This document shows positions 41,683 to 54,700 of a DNA stretch of 64,000 nt, piece after piece. The DNA is taken from assembly GCA_013400975.1 (NCBI GenBank), contig WBMZ01004657.1, forward strand, positions 1-64,000, read 5' to 3'. The notes beneath the pieces were generated by a model. It saw only the letters and a program-made list of their open reading frames with translations, searched no databases and had not been told where the DNA came from. This DNA is from Atrichornis clamosus (Eukaryota; Chordata; Aves; Passeriformes; Menuridae). Numbering within the stretch: position 1 is the first letter of the stretch; the number at the start of each line of letters is the position of its first letter. Position numbers and translations under genes: made by a program.

Positions 41683-41819
41683 TAAGTCTTAGCTCAGTTG
41701 ATTCTAGCAGGGTGCTGATAACACCAATGTTGTGGGTTCAGTCCCCATATGGACCATTTACTTAAGAGTTGGACTCAATAATCCTCGTGGGTCCCTTCCA
41801 ACTCAGAACATTCTGTGAA
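41683..41819 (+). mobile_element. tRNA-Ile-derived SINE with CR1-type tail (TguSINE1-like)
   Basis: The head (41683-41756) follows a tRNA-Ile gene: TAGCTCAGTTG at 41690-41700 is a perfect pol III A box, GGTTCAGTCCC at 41735-41745 is a B box, and the anticodon-arm region CTGATAACACC resembles the tRNA-Ile CTAATAACGCC. The tail (41757-41819), GTTGGACTCAATAATCC then GTCCCTTCCAACTC and ATTCTGTGA, matches the CR1 3' end and would let CR1 enzymes copy it. Head substitutions and a poor acceptor stem show it is not a working tRNA gene. I remember this head-tail design from passerine genomes as TguSINE1. I see no clear target-site duplication. Confidence 0.82.
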
Positions 41820-42319
41820 TTTGGGAAGTGTTAAACATGTCTACAAGAAATTAGGAACCTAAATGCAGTTATATATCTTGTCCTTACTGCTTTATTCTCA
41901 GGACTGCCCTTAGTACCTATTTAAAGCCAGGCATGTGCTTAAATCCTTACGTGAAAATTGCATTCAGATAAGTGATCTAAAATCAGAGTATCAGCCCAGC
42001 TCTTGTATATTTGCAAATCAAATTTATTTTGACAACTGGTTATCATAAGACACAGCTGAGACAGAAAGCCTAGAGCTAGATGGGTTGTGTGATTTGAGGC
42101 TCAGGAATTAAAAGGCAAAGCCCAGAGATGCTGCCTTTCAAATGTGGGTGTTCAAGTTCTGCCAGGACTCTGCTGTCTGCACACCTGCCAGCGAACTGGA
42201 GCAGTTGCTGTGCTACTTCAGGGAAGATTATTTATTAAGTCAGTGATTTATTTAGTCTACTTAAAGAAGGTGGGATAAAACACTGGGCTGGTATTGCCAT
42301 AATGATGATGCTGGTTTTT

Positions 42320-42338
42320 TTATTATTATTATTAATAT
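42320..42338. repeat. Short (ATT)n run
   Basis: A TTATTATTATTATTAATATT-like run follows a short T stretch. It is a simple repeat with no other feature attached. Confidence 0.75.
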
Positions 42339-42928
42339 TGAGCAACCTGTACTGAAGCCAACATCAAGACACTTCAGAAGTGCACTCCTCACTCTCCGGC
42401 AGCAGAAAAAACCCTTCATTCTAGACAAGGGTAGGATAAATGTTGTTTTTTTTCTAGGATCCTACAGAAAACTACTTTTCACAGTATCTTCCTTGCACAG
42501 GCAGAGAAAATACATTCTTAATTTTCCTGTCTCATCTTCCAGGGAAAATACTTTTTTGCCTCATGTCTGAGACATGAAATATAAGCCCAGAACAGGTGGA
42601 GTCCCAGGTCTGAAGAACCCATGGAGGAGAAACTCAATTCCTATCTCACCATGCTTCTATAACTCAATGGAATATTTACCAGGACAGAGCCAGACATGGT
42701 CCCACTCACACTGCTGAGCAGGGATAAATGTTTATTTACACCTGTCCATCCCAAACCATCCATCACTCTCTCCTCCCTGCAGTTTTCCAGCGTGGCTGAC
42801 CCTGTGCTCACTCCAGACCTGCTCTTGGTTGTCGAGGGAGAAGTTTATTAACACTTTCAAACTGAGGTGAAACAACACAGAGTTTTATATCAGAGATTTG
42901 CTATTGGGGTAGAGGGAAAGAAGGAAAT

Positions 42929-43029
42929 GAGGAAGGAAAGGAGAAAGGAAAGGAGGAAGGAAAGGAAGAAGGAAAGGAGGAAGGAAAGGAGGAAGGAAAG
43001 GAAGAAGGAAAGGAGGAAGGAAAGGAGGA
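42929..43029 (+). repeat. 101-nt uninterrupted purine tract, 12-bp period
   Basis: There is no pyrimidine between the T at 42928 and the T at 43030. The unit is GGAAGGAAAGGA, with GGA, GAA or AGA as its first triplet, repeated about eight times. The alternation of GGA and AGA suggests a 36-bp higher-order unit. Because 12 is a multiple of three it stays open in frame and yields a spurious Arg-Lys-Glu repeat protein. Mirror-like purine tracts of this length can form intramolecular triplex DNA and are polymorphic. Confidence 0.93.
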
Positions 43030-46000
43030 TCTGGGCACAATGCCCACAGCTCAGCATGTCTGACCACTAACTCTGCTTCTTTCTAGAAGCTGAACTTTGT
43101 ATTAACCACTGGAAAAGACTCTCAGTCTGCATGGGAGACAGCAGGGGCTTGGTGCTGATATACTGCAATTCCCTCTACTGAGGTCAGTGAGACACAGGCA
43201 GGTGACTGTCAGCACCAAGTGATGCTCTCTGAACTGTGGAAAACCATGTCAACTCTCTGACCCAGAGAAGAGACCCATAGTTAACTCCCAACTCATCCTG
43301 CAATGGTATCATGTCACGTTGTGTTAAATCCACAACAGAACAGCCTTCAGAAGCTATTTTAATCAATTAAGAACAGTTGGACCCTTTAGCACACGGTTAC
43401 CATCGTCTACTTATTATGCACTGAAAATGCAATTATAGACAGAAAAATAATGTTCATTTTCTATTGGCCTCATTTTACTTGAGTGAGTTAAGTCTACTTC
43501 TCATCTGCATTCACAGTCCCAGCTGCTTCCTGACTGAAACAGATCCTGTAGGCTTTTTATATCCAGTTGCAATGCAGCAAGGCCATATGTAAGGCCAGGG
43601 TGTGTGGGGGAGCTAGGCTGTCTCCTGGCTCCTGAATTATTAGGCTGTTCCAGGTTCCAGTGTGGAAGCATTCCCTGGGTGGTGATTCATGAGGTAGCAA
43701 AGAACCTCGATCCAGTTCCCAGGCTATGTTTTTAGGGTTGGAAAAGCAATGTTGCTTCTCAAGCTTAAAAAAAAAAAAATAACAGAAGGGAAAATATTTT
43801 TAGAGTCCCTGCCTATAACAGAACAGATCTCTGAGGTTATTAGTTATCTAAAACTGGTGGTAAAGTAGAAAAGGTGAATATACAGAAAAGGAGTTTTCCT
43901 AAACATATATAAATAGCAAAACTATTACACTTTCACTGGAAGAAGAAAAATTTGCAGACAGGGCAACGCACAAAAACTCCCAAGCCCGCAAATGCTTGTG
44001 TTCCCTCAATGTCATTGATGCAAGTCACTTGCTACCATAATTAGCTTTGTCAGGAGACCTGAAATAGAAGGGGATGGAGAAGAGTCTCTGCAGCATAAAC
44101 TGATGGGTCCATGTACCAGGGTGGTGGGTGGTAAGGATGCCCCCAATTTCTTAAAAGCAGACCTGCTTTCCTTCCTAACCATGGTATTTACAGCGCTATT
44201 TGATGGACAGATATGCACAGGCTGGCTACATTTCACCATCAGGTTGTTACACAGTTTCAAGGTTATATTTAAAAGAAATCTGGCAAATGCTTTAATTGGT
44301 GTCCACTGCAGTAGGTCATCCAGGGAAAGAAAAAAAAAAACCAAACCCAAACCAGTGCAGCATTCAGGAAATTACTTCCTAAGAGAAGTTTTAAGTTGGG
44401 ACAAGACAGCCTATCAGACTTCTGGAAGACTTAGTTTAAACTATACCTTCGTGAGATGCCAAAGGAATAATTTGGACACCATTCTTTGTGGTCAAGTGTA
44501 GGTTTTTATGCTGCTATTCTAATATTTAAACATGTCCTATTAAATATTGCATATCAATAGAACTGGCCATATCAAACGGTAGATAATTGCTGGCACCTAT
44601 TTTTCAAAGTCAAAACTCTGCTTGAACTTCCCTTTGAGAAAATTAGGGTTTTATTAGCTGGCAGAGAAGGGGAAGTGATACCAAGGGCAATTTGGCTCGG
44701 GAATGCAGTGTTCCCATCAGAGCATCCTTTCTGGCAGTGAGGCTTTCCTCAGAGGGAACGTTCAGCAGGGTTTCCTGGGGCTGTTCAGCTCTCAGCCCTG
44801 ATTTTACGGAGGCTTTGGAAGATGTCGAGACGGTGCCTTCAGACACATGGACCCACCCAGCAATGCACAAACCCCACTGTCTTTCTCCCTGCACAGTCAG
44901 TAGTGAGTCAGTGCGCAGGATAAAAAAAGTTGAGGGGGAGGAGGTCTAAAGTTTGTGCTTGTCACATCACTGCACAATACGGGAAATGCCAAGTGTAGGC
45001 TGCCAGCCTATACATCCCACTGATCTTGCACAGATGCCTCGGAAGCACAAAGTTTACTTTGAGTATCACATTGGGTCTCCCTCTCCTCAGCCCCAGCCCA
45101 CCAGAGGTCCACGTAAATAGTGCTGCCCATGGTTTTCCTGCTCATGAGGGACATTTACCACAACAATGGTGACATCTGTGTTTTGGTTAGCCCCAAAGCA
45201 CTGCAGTAGTGTGAAGCAATCCGAAGTTTCTAGCTGCCCACAGTCTGCCTGGTTGAAGTCAATGCAGTTTTTATGAGGCATTTTATTATTAAAAGAATTT
45301 CTCTAGAAATCAACCCTCCCACTGCCAGTCCAACGTTTACAAAACTAATTTGGTTCAAGGGTGCTCGCAGTCAAGTGAACAGGAGCCAGACATTTTTCTC
45401 TGCCAGGGAAAGTCATTCAAAGTGAGTTACCTAGCCATGTGCAGACCATATTTTAGCCTGGCCATAAAGTGGCATTTTCTAGCTGAGTGCTGTATATCTC
45501 ACTGCTTTCAGATGGTTTGCAGCTGCAGCATTCATCCAGCCCAGGAAGGGTGCCTTGGGCAGTTCTGCCACACGAGCCCCGTTATTTACTCCGTGTATCA
45601 CTACAGGGTTGCTGACCTTGGTAACACGACATGCATCAGGCTGTGTGTGAGCAGGCTCTCCATCTACTTTAGCCACCAGCCAATACGTGACTTTCCTACT
45701 TGAGGCTTGGCATATTTACAAAACTAAATTTTATAGCAGTCTCAGCTGCTTTCCACTGCTGTCCCTCCTCAGAGCTGCGGGTGAAGTTGGGGCAGTCGTG
45801 TACATGGACAGAGGTGCTGGATGGAATCTCCATTTGCAAAGTTCAGTTTGCAGAGCAGACAAAGAGAAGACACAGCCCTGTCAGGCACAGCCCTGATCTG
45901 CAGGCTGTGGGGCAGTGTTGGAGGTTCCTGCTATTAAAAGTTTCCTTGTATCTTTGCTTAACATACTACTCTTAGTCAATAATTAGTTTCAGCAAATCAG

Positions 46001-49000
46001 AAAAATGGAAGAAGACATAGGATTTTATTTACCTGCCCTTGGAAGTGTTAACTCCTAAATTCAGCTAAAACTGAGGTCTGTGCTCCCCTGTTACAGGTGA
46101 CTTGAACAATCCTGCTCTAAGCAACCAACTTGAAACAAAGCTTTGTTTCACTGCACAAATCCCGAGCATCTCACACACCTCTGCATGCCAGGCTGTACCT
46201 ACACAGAGGTCTCCACCCAAACAAAAATGTCAGGGCTTTTTAGCATAGAGAGAATCCTCTTGCCCCAGCCACTGCATCCCAATAATTCTCTGTGTTAATC
46301 TGCAGTGACAGGGGAGAAGATCTGGGGCTTTGTTATTTCTGTGAGTCAGAAACACTGCAAAACTGGTGAAAAACGGTTGCCCTTGTTTGCCTTCTAAGAG
46401 AAGACCTTTGCTGAGCCTTGATGGAGTTATAAATCTCTTTCTGCAAGTTCACTCTCCCCCTCCTCAATCAAACCCCTGTTTTAAGAGGCCTGACTGTTGC
46501 TGGCACACGAGCAGGAGCAGCAGGAGCACAGTGCTGATGGAACAGCACCAGGCAGAACTGCAGCTGAGCAACAGAAAAGCAAGGGCTGCTTTAGAGCTCA
46601 GTGCCCTGTCCTTCCAGATGCTCCAGACTCAGCTGCAGCACACTGAAGCTGTGGGAGATCTGGAGTCATTCCGTTCCACAAGGCTCAGCACTAGGACCAT
46701 ATAGAAAACAGTCCAAGGAGAAAGAAAGAGCACTTAGCAAAAAAAACCAAAAAACAAATCCAAATAGTTTCAGATCTGCATACGTACATATATAAAAATT
46801 TGCCTTACAAAAGGCTAGTTCTGTGTTGAGGTATGACTGCAGTCCTGTTAGTTCCTATACTAACATAAATCTAAATGCAGAAGTACACCGAATGAGGTAG
46901 AAAGATATAGTTAATCCTAATGGTATCATCCTATTGCGCTCCCTGCATAGTTTTAAAGATCATTGGCTGGATGCTCTGTACTGAGTTACGAGTCTGGTGG
47001 GATGGTGCTCAAGGATTCTCTATTTTTCAGCACACACAGATTTGGGGATGCAACTTCTATCTGTTAGATGCATACTTGCTTCTGGCCCAAAGAAACTGTG
47101 CTGCAAAGCAACTCTCCATCACCTGCATTTGCAATTAATTAAACTTCCAAGAGCATAGACATAAAATGAGCCTGTGACAAGAAAGAAATATCAGCCATGG
47201 ACAGGCAGAGACCCACCGGGACACATCTCACCATATTATTCATAGGACTGGGCTGCTTGAGTTTAGTTTCCTTTCATGCATGAAAAGCTTTTGATGAACC
47301 TCATTATTGCACTGAATATAAATATATTCAGTAAATATAAAGAAACAGAGTTAAACTAGAAGCAAAGATCAGTGCCTGGTTTTAAAAGAACTAGAGCTAT
47401 ATTACTTACAGATACAAATAGAGGTTGAAGCTGAAATTGGATCAGACCTTAAATGCCTTCTCTTTTCTTAAGGGGAGTTTCCAGAGGCAGCCCAAAAGCA
47501 TTAGGAATCCAAGAAATAAGAACCTGTTGCTGGGTCAGCCCAGTGGTCTGAGGGGAGATGCTCATTAGGGCACCGTGTAAGCCTGGCCACGTTTGGCAGC
47601 CCATCCTCCAACACCCTCAATGCTGAATTAGGAAGATATAGGGAAGGCCCCTGTTTAGTGCTTTCAGGGTCTATTTATGGACTTGTTGTCCATAACTCAT
47701 CCAATTCAAAGAGCCTGTCCTCTGTGGTAGCAAGTTTTGGAAAGTCACTACCTGCTGAATAAAGAACTAATCTTTTCAATAACAAGCTGGTTGCCTACTA
47801 GTTCATTGAATGTCCCCAAATTTACCTGTTTTGAAAACTGGTGATTTTTTTTTTTTCTTAAATTGGAAGGAAACCATTTTCCTGCTCAACTGATATGTGA
47901 TTTTTGTATAGCCCAAACGTTATCCCTCAGCCACCTTTTTCCCCAAACTGAAGAATCCCATCCTCTTCACACACTTATAAAGTAACTAATCTTCCCTTTG
48001 ACCATTTTAGTTATCCTAAAGTCCTTTACAGCAGGTATCTATTCCTCAGCACACTGATCTGCTTTCAAACCACAGTGATCCCAGTCCATCAGAAACCAGA
48101 ATAATGAAGGTGGCTACAAGGGGGAAAACAGCATTTAGGCTTGGGGCATCTGAGCACATTCAGAAGTCAGTGTGATCCCTGCAAGGGAGAAAAGACTTTC
48201 CGAACTGCTGAGTCAGTTCAGGCAAGCCCTCGTGGCTCCCTGTACCTTAGGTTCACTTAAAAATGTTCTTTGTGGCTAATGGCGCATTAATAAGGTATTG
48301 GCTGTCTGGGACTGCTGGGTGCTGTGCCAAAAACACTCCTTTATAAATTGAACATGTACAAAGGTTCTGGCAGTCTGATTCCCAGTGACCCACTGACAAG
48401 CTACTGATCTAACTGAAGATGTGGAGATGGAATGTAATTGCACACAATCTTTTTAATCAAGGACTACACTTCCAGTAATCTGCTGCAGTGACAGAGAAAA
48501 CATCAGGCTGTACTACACGTCTGGAATCAAAGCTCTTTTCAGTACAGTCTTAATTAAAGAGTGTCTCTGACTACAAGTTTTATAGAAAAGTCAATGAGCT
48601 TCCAGCTGAGGAAAGGACCTTTCTTGATGCGATGAAAAGGCTGCACGTATACTTAGAGCATGATCAGAAAAAACCTGCGTAGAAACACAGGTAACACTCA
48701 GGCCGTGGGTTATAGTTGGTAATATCATAAATACAGATTGGGATGAGAGGGAAGGGGGGAATGAAATGGCATCAATCACCCCCCAAAGCCCAAGCACAAA
48801 CAAAGCTATGGCCAAAGTCATCACTAGCACTGATCAGAGCTGCTGCAGGGACGCTGCATTAGGGCCTGTCCTGCAGCAGCCCCTCAGGACAAGGGTGCCT
48901 GAGGACTTCACCTAAAGGTGATCCAGGGAGCAGGCCCCAGAAATGGGAATGACAACCGGGGTAAAAATGATTGGGTGGCTTTTCACTACGTGGACAGTCT

Positions 49001-49291
49001 TCACTGTCAGGCTGTGCTGGTGATCACTAAATTGGTATTCTGCCCACCTCATGCCACCAAAGCCCAGTCAGAAAGCAGCCCGTTGCTTCACCATTCTCAG
49101 AGATCATTTTTGACTGTTCTCTGTCTTTTATTAAACACAAACTGTATTTTACACCCTTCCATCTGGCACTTCTAATAAATACATTCTGCAACTAAAAGAT
49201 ACTCAAAGTTTACAAGTTTAATTTGTCATCCCTCTGTATAACCACATTATGACATAACAGCCTGTCCCAGAGGCCAGGTTTAACAGGATTC

Positions 49292-49590
49292 CATAGAATC
49301 ACAGAATGGTTGGGGTTGGAAGGGACCTTTATAGGTGCTCTAGTTCCAACCCCCCTGCAATGAGCTGGGACATCTTTAACTAGATCAAGTTGCTCAGAGC
49401 CCCGTCCAACCTGACCTTGAATGTTTCCAGAGATGGGGCATCCACCACCTCTCTGGGTAACCTGTGACAATGTTTCACCACCCCTGCTGTAAAAATTTTC
49501 TTCCTTATATCTAATCTAAATAGAACCTGTTTTAGTTTGAAATGATTACACCTCTTATCTTATCACAACAGACCCTGCTAAAAAGCTTGT
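49292..49590 (-). mobile_element. CR1 LINE, longer 3'-end fragment, minus orientation
   Basis: The plus strand starts CATAGAATCACAGAATGG and runs through GTTGGAAGGGACC, TTCCAACCCCCCTGCAATG, GAGATGGGGCATCCACC and TTCTTCCTTATATCTAATC. This is the standard reverse complement of the CR1 3' end, with scattered substitutions. Similarity fades beyond about 49590. It is 5'-truncated and non-coding, older than a young insertion but clearer than the remnant at 61.4 kb. Confidence 0.93.
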
Positions 49591-51585
49591 CCCCAATTTA
49601 CACTGGCAGCTCTTTACCAGCCAGTCTTGATGCCAAAAAATAATCTTGGACACATTTGATTTACTACAATAGATATCGCTCACATGTCCCAGGAAGGACA
49701 GGAGACAGAGACCATGAACAGCTGGGGCTCAGACTCAGGATCCTGACTGATCCTCACTCGTCTCAGCAATGGGCTATTTATCCTGTCACCCGGCCTCGCT
49801 TGATGACATGCCAAATTTGGAGGCTGCTATATTTGTTACCTACCTACAGAGCTATAGACTAGAGCTCAATTATCCTTAAATTCTCATGAAGATCCTTCAC
49901 TCCAGCCAGTGCTGTCATGGGAAATGTAATGCATGTCCTGACTCAAGGTTTTGGTTCATTTGTAATAAAAATCATCTGGCCTCTCTCTGAAGGAAGATGC
50001 AATCCATCCCTGCTGGGAGACAGTGGAAAATATAGTTTATGTGGGTGCCAACTGGATCCTCATCAGAAAGAATCTTTTGTGCAGCGTTCACGTGCAGAGC
50101 TGTACAGAAAGGGGGGGTCTGAAAACAGGAAGATTTTCTGTGCTGTTGAGCTGTTTGGCTGCTCACTCTGGATCCAGATGGTGCTGGAGGCACTCAGTGC
50201 CTCTGAAAACGGGCCAGCTTTCATTCTCCCAGTTCTTATAGTAGCAAGAGAAAAACTGCTCTCTTGAGAGAAGAAAACAGGGAAAAACTAGTAATGATAT
50301 TTCTGCTTCTCCTGTTGGCAAATTATAACTGAAATTAGATAACATGCTGCAACAGTTCTGGCTTTCCAGCTGGAGAGGGAGAGGAGCAGAGAGCTGCTGT
50401 GGGTGTCCCACACAGCACAACACTCTGCTCCCTGAAACAGCCCTAACCCAAACTCATTTGGATCACCTGGGGCCCCTAACTTTTCATTTCAGATCTTCAA
50501 TTATTCTTTCCTTGAATTCCTCGTACCAGTGGGGAGAGATAAATCTGTTTAAGTAGGGCTGGTAGTACAGGTGTAACCCAGCTATTTTGGTGAGAATTCA
50601 TCCACAATAGTCTTTCTCAACTTTTATAGCATCTCAATCTGACCCAAGTGTATGTGGCTTTTCAAGATGACAGGGTAAAGGATGGGTCTCTGAGAGGTAT
50701 CCTGCAAGTTGAAGAATACTGGACATCCACCACCACCAGGTCATATTTATGTAAAAAGGAGCTGCTGTTCTACCTTGAAGTGAGCCTTGTGTTCTTGCAA
50801 AAAAAATAATACGTAAAAATACTCAGAGCAATACAGAAAAATATGGGTCTTTTTTCCTCCTTGTCAGCTTTGCTGCAGTGAAAAATTTCTCTATAGCTTT
50901 GCTTATAATTCTCCTGGCTAACAGTCATGGTTTAATTTATAAAATAAGTGCCAGGACCAACAGACATGTTTGTCTCCTTTCAGAGGATTTAAATAGCAGA
51001 GAGTTTAAAAAGCAGATACTCCATTAAAATGGTTTTATATGATATCTATTCAGACTTTACAAGCCTTGGCTTAAAAGCCTAATCCATTTGTTTCCCTAAG
51101 ACTCCTTTAGGTTTGCCACTTGCCTTGATGAAAGGGGACGCACACAGTGTGCATCACAGCACTGATAAGGGAAGCAGCTTCAGCCCCCTTATCAAAACAC
51201 ACTTTGAATGAAGGATGGTCCTGCTGCAGACAGATGTTCCTTCTCAAGCTCATCAAAACTTTGCACATCACAGGTATTGCGTTGCATTTTCCTGGCATTA
51301 TCTGCTAAAGAATGAATCGGTGTTCCCAACAGCCCCCGGGGGGAAGCCAGGACTGCGAGGAGGATGGGTTGAACCACGTTACAAAATCCCTGCTGCTCTC
51401 ACACCACAAAAGAAACACAAACAGGGAACCAAAGGACTGTTCCTGCAGCTCGCAGAGGAGACAGGGAGCTCCTTTCCCCAGGGATGAGCCTGGCCAGCCC
51501 AGGACAGTACCAGGGAGGGGGAGTAAAACCCCTGAGCTGGGGTCTGAGGGAGCACTGGATGTCCTTTCTTCTCCTGCTCCCCTTT

Positions 51586-51750
51586 GCATTGTAAAACAAC
51601 TGATGCAAAGGCAGCATCACAACCTCATCCTGGATTACCTGCATTGTAAAACAACTGATGCAAAGGCAGCATCACAACCTCATCCTGGATTACCTGCATT
51701 GTAAAACAACTGATGCAAAGGCAGCATCACAACCTCATCCTGGATTACCT
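51586..51750. repeat. Perfect tandem repeat, 3 x 55 bp
   Basis: Three copies of a 55-bp unit start at 51586, 51641 and 51696. Each begins GCATTGTAAAACAACTGATG and ends CATCCTGGATTACCT. I compared the three base by base and found no difference. The unit is not a multiple of three, so it is not a coding repeat. The perfect identity points to a recent duplication, or to an assembly duplication. Confidence 0.96.
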
Positions 51751-54700
51751 GCCCTTGTTTAGTAGCTAAAATGTTACTAAAGTCCTATCACTTCCCACCC
51801 ATGTGTCCAGCCAGCCACGCACAGCGTCCATCACTGATCCTACCCCTCTTTTTTACCTCTGAGCTAGCACTTCCAGTCTCTGAGAAAGATTCCCAGATGT
51901 TCTCAGGCTCTCACTTCCGCAAAGTTTAATCAAGAATTTTCCACACCTGTAGAGCTTTGCGGGGCTGGAAGCACTTTTCACTCCAGATTCCCGACTGTCC
52001 ATCAGTTTACTCAATAGTCCTGAACAGCAACTTGCTCCCAAGCACAACCACCTGTTATTTTATATTTTGTTAACAAGTAATACCCCGTGCTCCTTAAGGG
52101 AGTGAAAAATGATTATTTGATTTAGGATGCTCTCAAATCATAAGCAGCCTACAGTTATTTTAAGTGTATGTGGCATCTTTTTCTCAATGAAGATTGATGT
52201 TATTCTTGCCATGGGGCTATGTGAGAGGGAAACATTTGTGCAACAGCAATTTTTAAAACTTTCCCCAGATTGATTTATGTGTTTATTTGTTTTCAACTTC
52301 TGGGCACTCATAAAGTATGTCTTTAGTTTTCTGATGGAATACTGGCATCCAGTGATTTACAACTAAAAGCAAGAGTGTGAAGGGAAGATTATTTGTCTCT
52401 TGACCATAACTGAAGGCTTGATTGAATAGAGGAGTTTGTATGAACTAAGCTGAGCATAAAGATTTAAAGTCATTATGTAAAGCAAGAAAAAAAAAAACCC
52501 AACAACCGAAACAAAATGCCAAACAGTGAGTTAAAAACAAAGATTAAACCTGCCTGTGTGCCATAGGTACACAGGAGAAATCATGCTTATAGGAAGATGG
52601 AGTTACTGAAATGGAGTATTGATTTTCTGCTGAAAGAATTGTAAGTATAAAAGGACAATTAATTTTTAGACTAAGCTAATGGTCATATTATTGCTCTCTG
52701 GATATAGCATGAAGCTCATCTGTCTATATCTATCTATAGCATTTGACTCTTGTGCTCAGAGGCAGTGAGTTTTTAATCAAAACTAGATTGTTAAGAATAT
52801 TAGGGTATGATCAACTGTCCAGGCTATTCCTTTATAGATTTGAACTTCAAACTGAAGGTGACTTCATTTGACAAACACACACAATACGTGCCTGGAGCAG
52901 CATTTCACTTTCCTTCCTGGCCGCTCACTTGCCTGAGCAACACCCTGTCCTGCCGAGCGCCCTCACAAGGGATTGGTGGTCTCCTTTTGGCTTGTTCTTC
53001 TCAGCCTTCCCATCCTACATCTCAGAACTCCTTTCCACACCAATGTGTAAAAAATTGGGTTTGTCACCCAGCAAGTTTTAAGAGTTTTTCTGGTTGAAAT
53101 TATTTTGTGTGTGTGTGTTTAAAAAATAATATTATCCCAAACCATATCCAAAAAATTGCAAGTAATTAATAGTTTTTAAGTCCTGGTGTATCAGGTCAGA
53201 TAAATTGAGTAGTTTTGCGTAAACAAACAATCTCAGCCCTAACTAAATATGCAGACTCCTGAGCAGGATCAATTCAAACCTGGTTGATATTTCACTATGA
53301 ATTAAAAATATGACTTTTTGCTCGTTTAAGAAAAATTATTGATATGACTTTAGGCTTGAACATCACTCTTCGTATCATAAATGTTCTTGTAGGGAATGTC
53401 TGACAAATAAATCCATCTTGTGTGTGAGTGTATCCGATTGCCTCAGGCTGTCGCTGGAGCGGCTCCCAACCGCTTAACGAGCCCGGTACGCCCACATCCT
53501 GCCTGAGGAGCAATTGGCAATTATTACTTTTTTTTCAGAACACACCGGTGAGAACTGCTTCCAGGTCTGGGTGGAGGTGAACCTGAGCGGAGCCCGGACG
53601 CCGTTAAAGCCCCACTGACTAACAAAACTTTTAAAATATGACTGCAGTGAGGATTTTATCTCCACAATGCTGCTATGCTGGGATGTGACAGGCTTCCTAC
53701 CCAGGTCTGGAAGGTATGGATCTGCTTGCATACATAAAATCACATTTTTCTTCCCTCCCCTCCTTGTACATCTGTTGTTTTGGGAAAGGAGTATAGAAGC
53801 AAAAAAAAGAGAATGCTTTGAAAGAAATCCTATGGGTTGAGATGAGTTGAAACATGATTAAACAGCATAGGAACCAGCTCTTTGCAATTTATGTGGTGCA
53901 TTATTACTTTATATTTAAAGTGACAGTGCCAACATTTTCAGGTTAGGAAAAAAGATAAAGCCATATCTTTTAAAGTATCTTGCATAGGTAAGGCTGATTG
54001 CAAAATTCAGGCACACTGATGAGCAAAAGTGTTACAGAGGGTCTGTAACAGAGCTGATGCTCTAACGAGGATGCCAGCATCTGCCTGCTTGTGTATATAA
54101 GGTCATAAAAATTGAATATATCTCTCTTCTGTGGCAATCCCTCATGAAAAGGGCACTGGGAAACAAAACAACCAGCAGAGGCCAAATGCTCAGGGTGGAG
54201 TCTTCAGTGAGGTACCAGAGTTCCGGATCCCCGGGCCACGTCCCTTCCCAGGCTGCAGGGTCTCCTGACTGCCAGAACAGAGACAGACACAAGCCAGGGG
54301 CCCAGGGCACCGAAACCAGAAGGTGCCAACCCTTCTGAAGAGACACAGTTGCTGCCTGGGCCTGGCCCTCTGCAACCCACAAGGAGCCAAACGCACAGAG
54401 TCACTCTTGGTGCTGAGTTACGCGGCCAGCACAGCTCCATCCCAGGTGGATCTGCCTGTGGCACCCACGGGCTCTCAGGGGAGTTAGAGGGGCACAGCCT
54501 GCACTGGAACACCTGGGCATTTACAGCGGAGAATTCACTCAGGACTGCTAAGCTGCCTCATGCTTGGAACCAGGGATTGTCCCTCTTCGTCTTTTGGCTT
54601 TGTTTAGACCAAATTACATTCTCAACAAATCTGAAGAAATTAAAAAATACAATTCTGTAGCTCAGTTCTGTCAAGCTGGAAAACAAGTAATTTTCTACAA

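Noticed and set aside
41683..41756. A functional tRNA-Ile gene
   Set aside because: The acceptor stem does not pair well, the head has several substitutions, and a CR1-type tail follows directly. It is the head of a SINE.
42867..43070. Arg-Lys-Glu repeat protein of 67 residues
   Set aside because: Direct translation of the 12-bp purine repeat, in frame only because 12 is a multiple of three.
49210..49470. Minus-strand 86-codon frame
   Set aside because: Also derived from a CR1 3' end (LVKDVPAHCRGVG); no independent evidence of coding.
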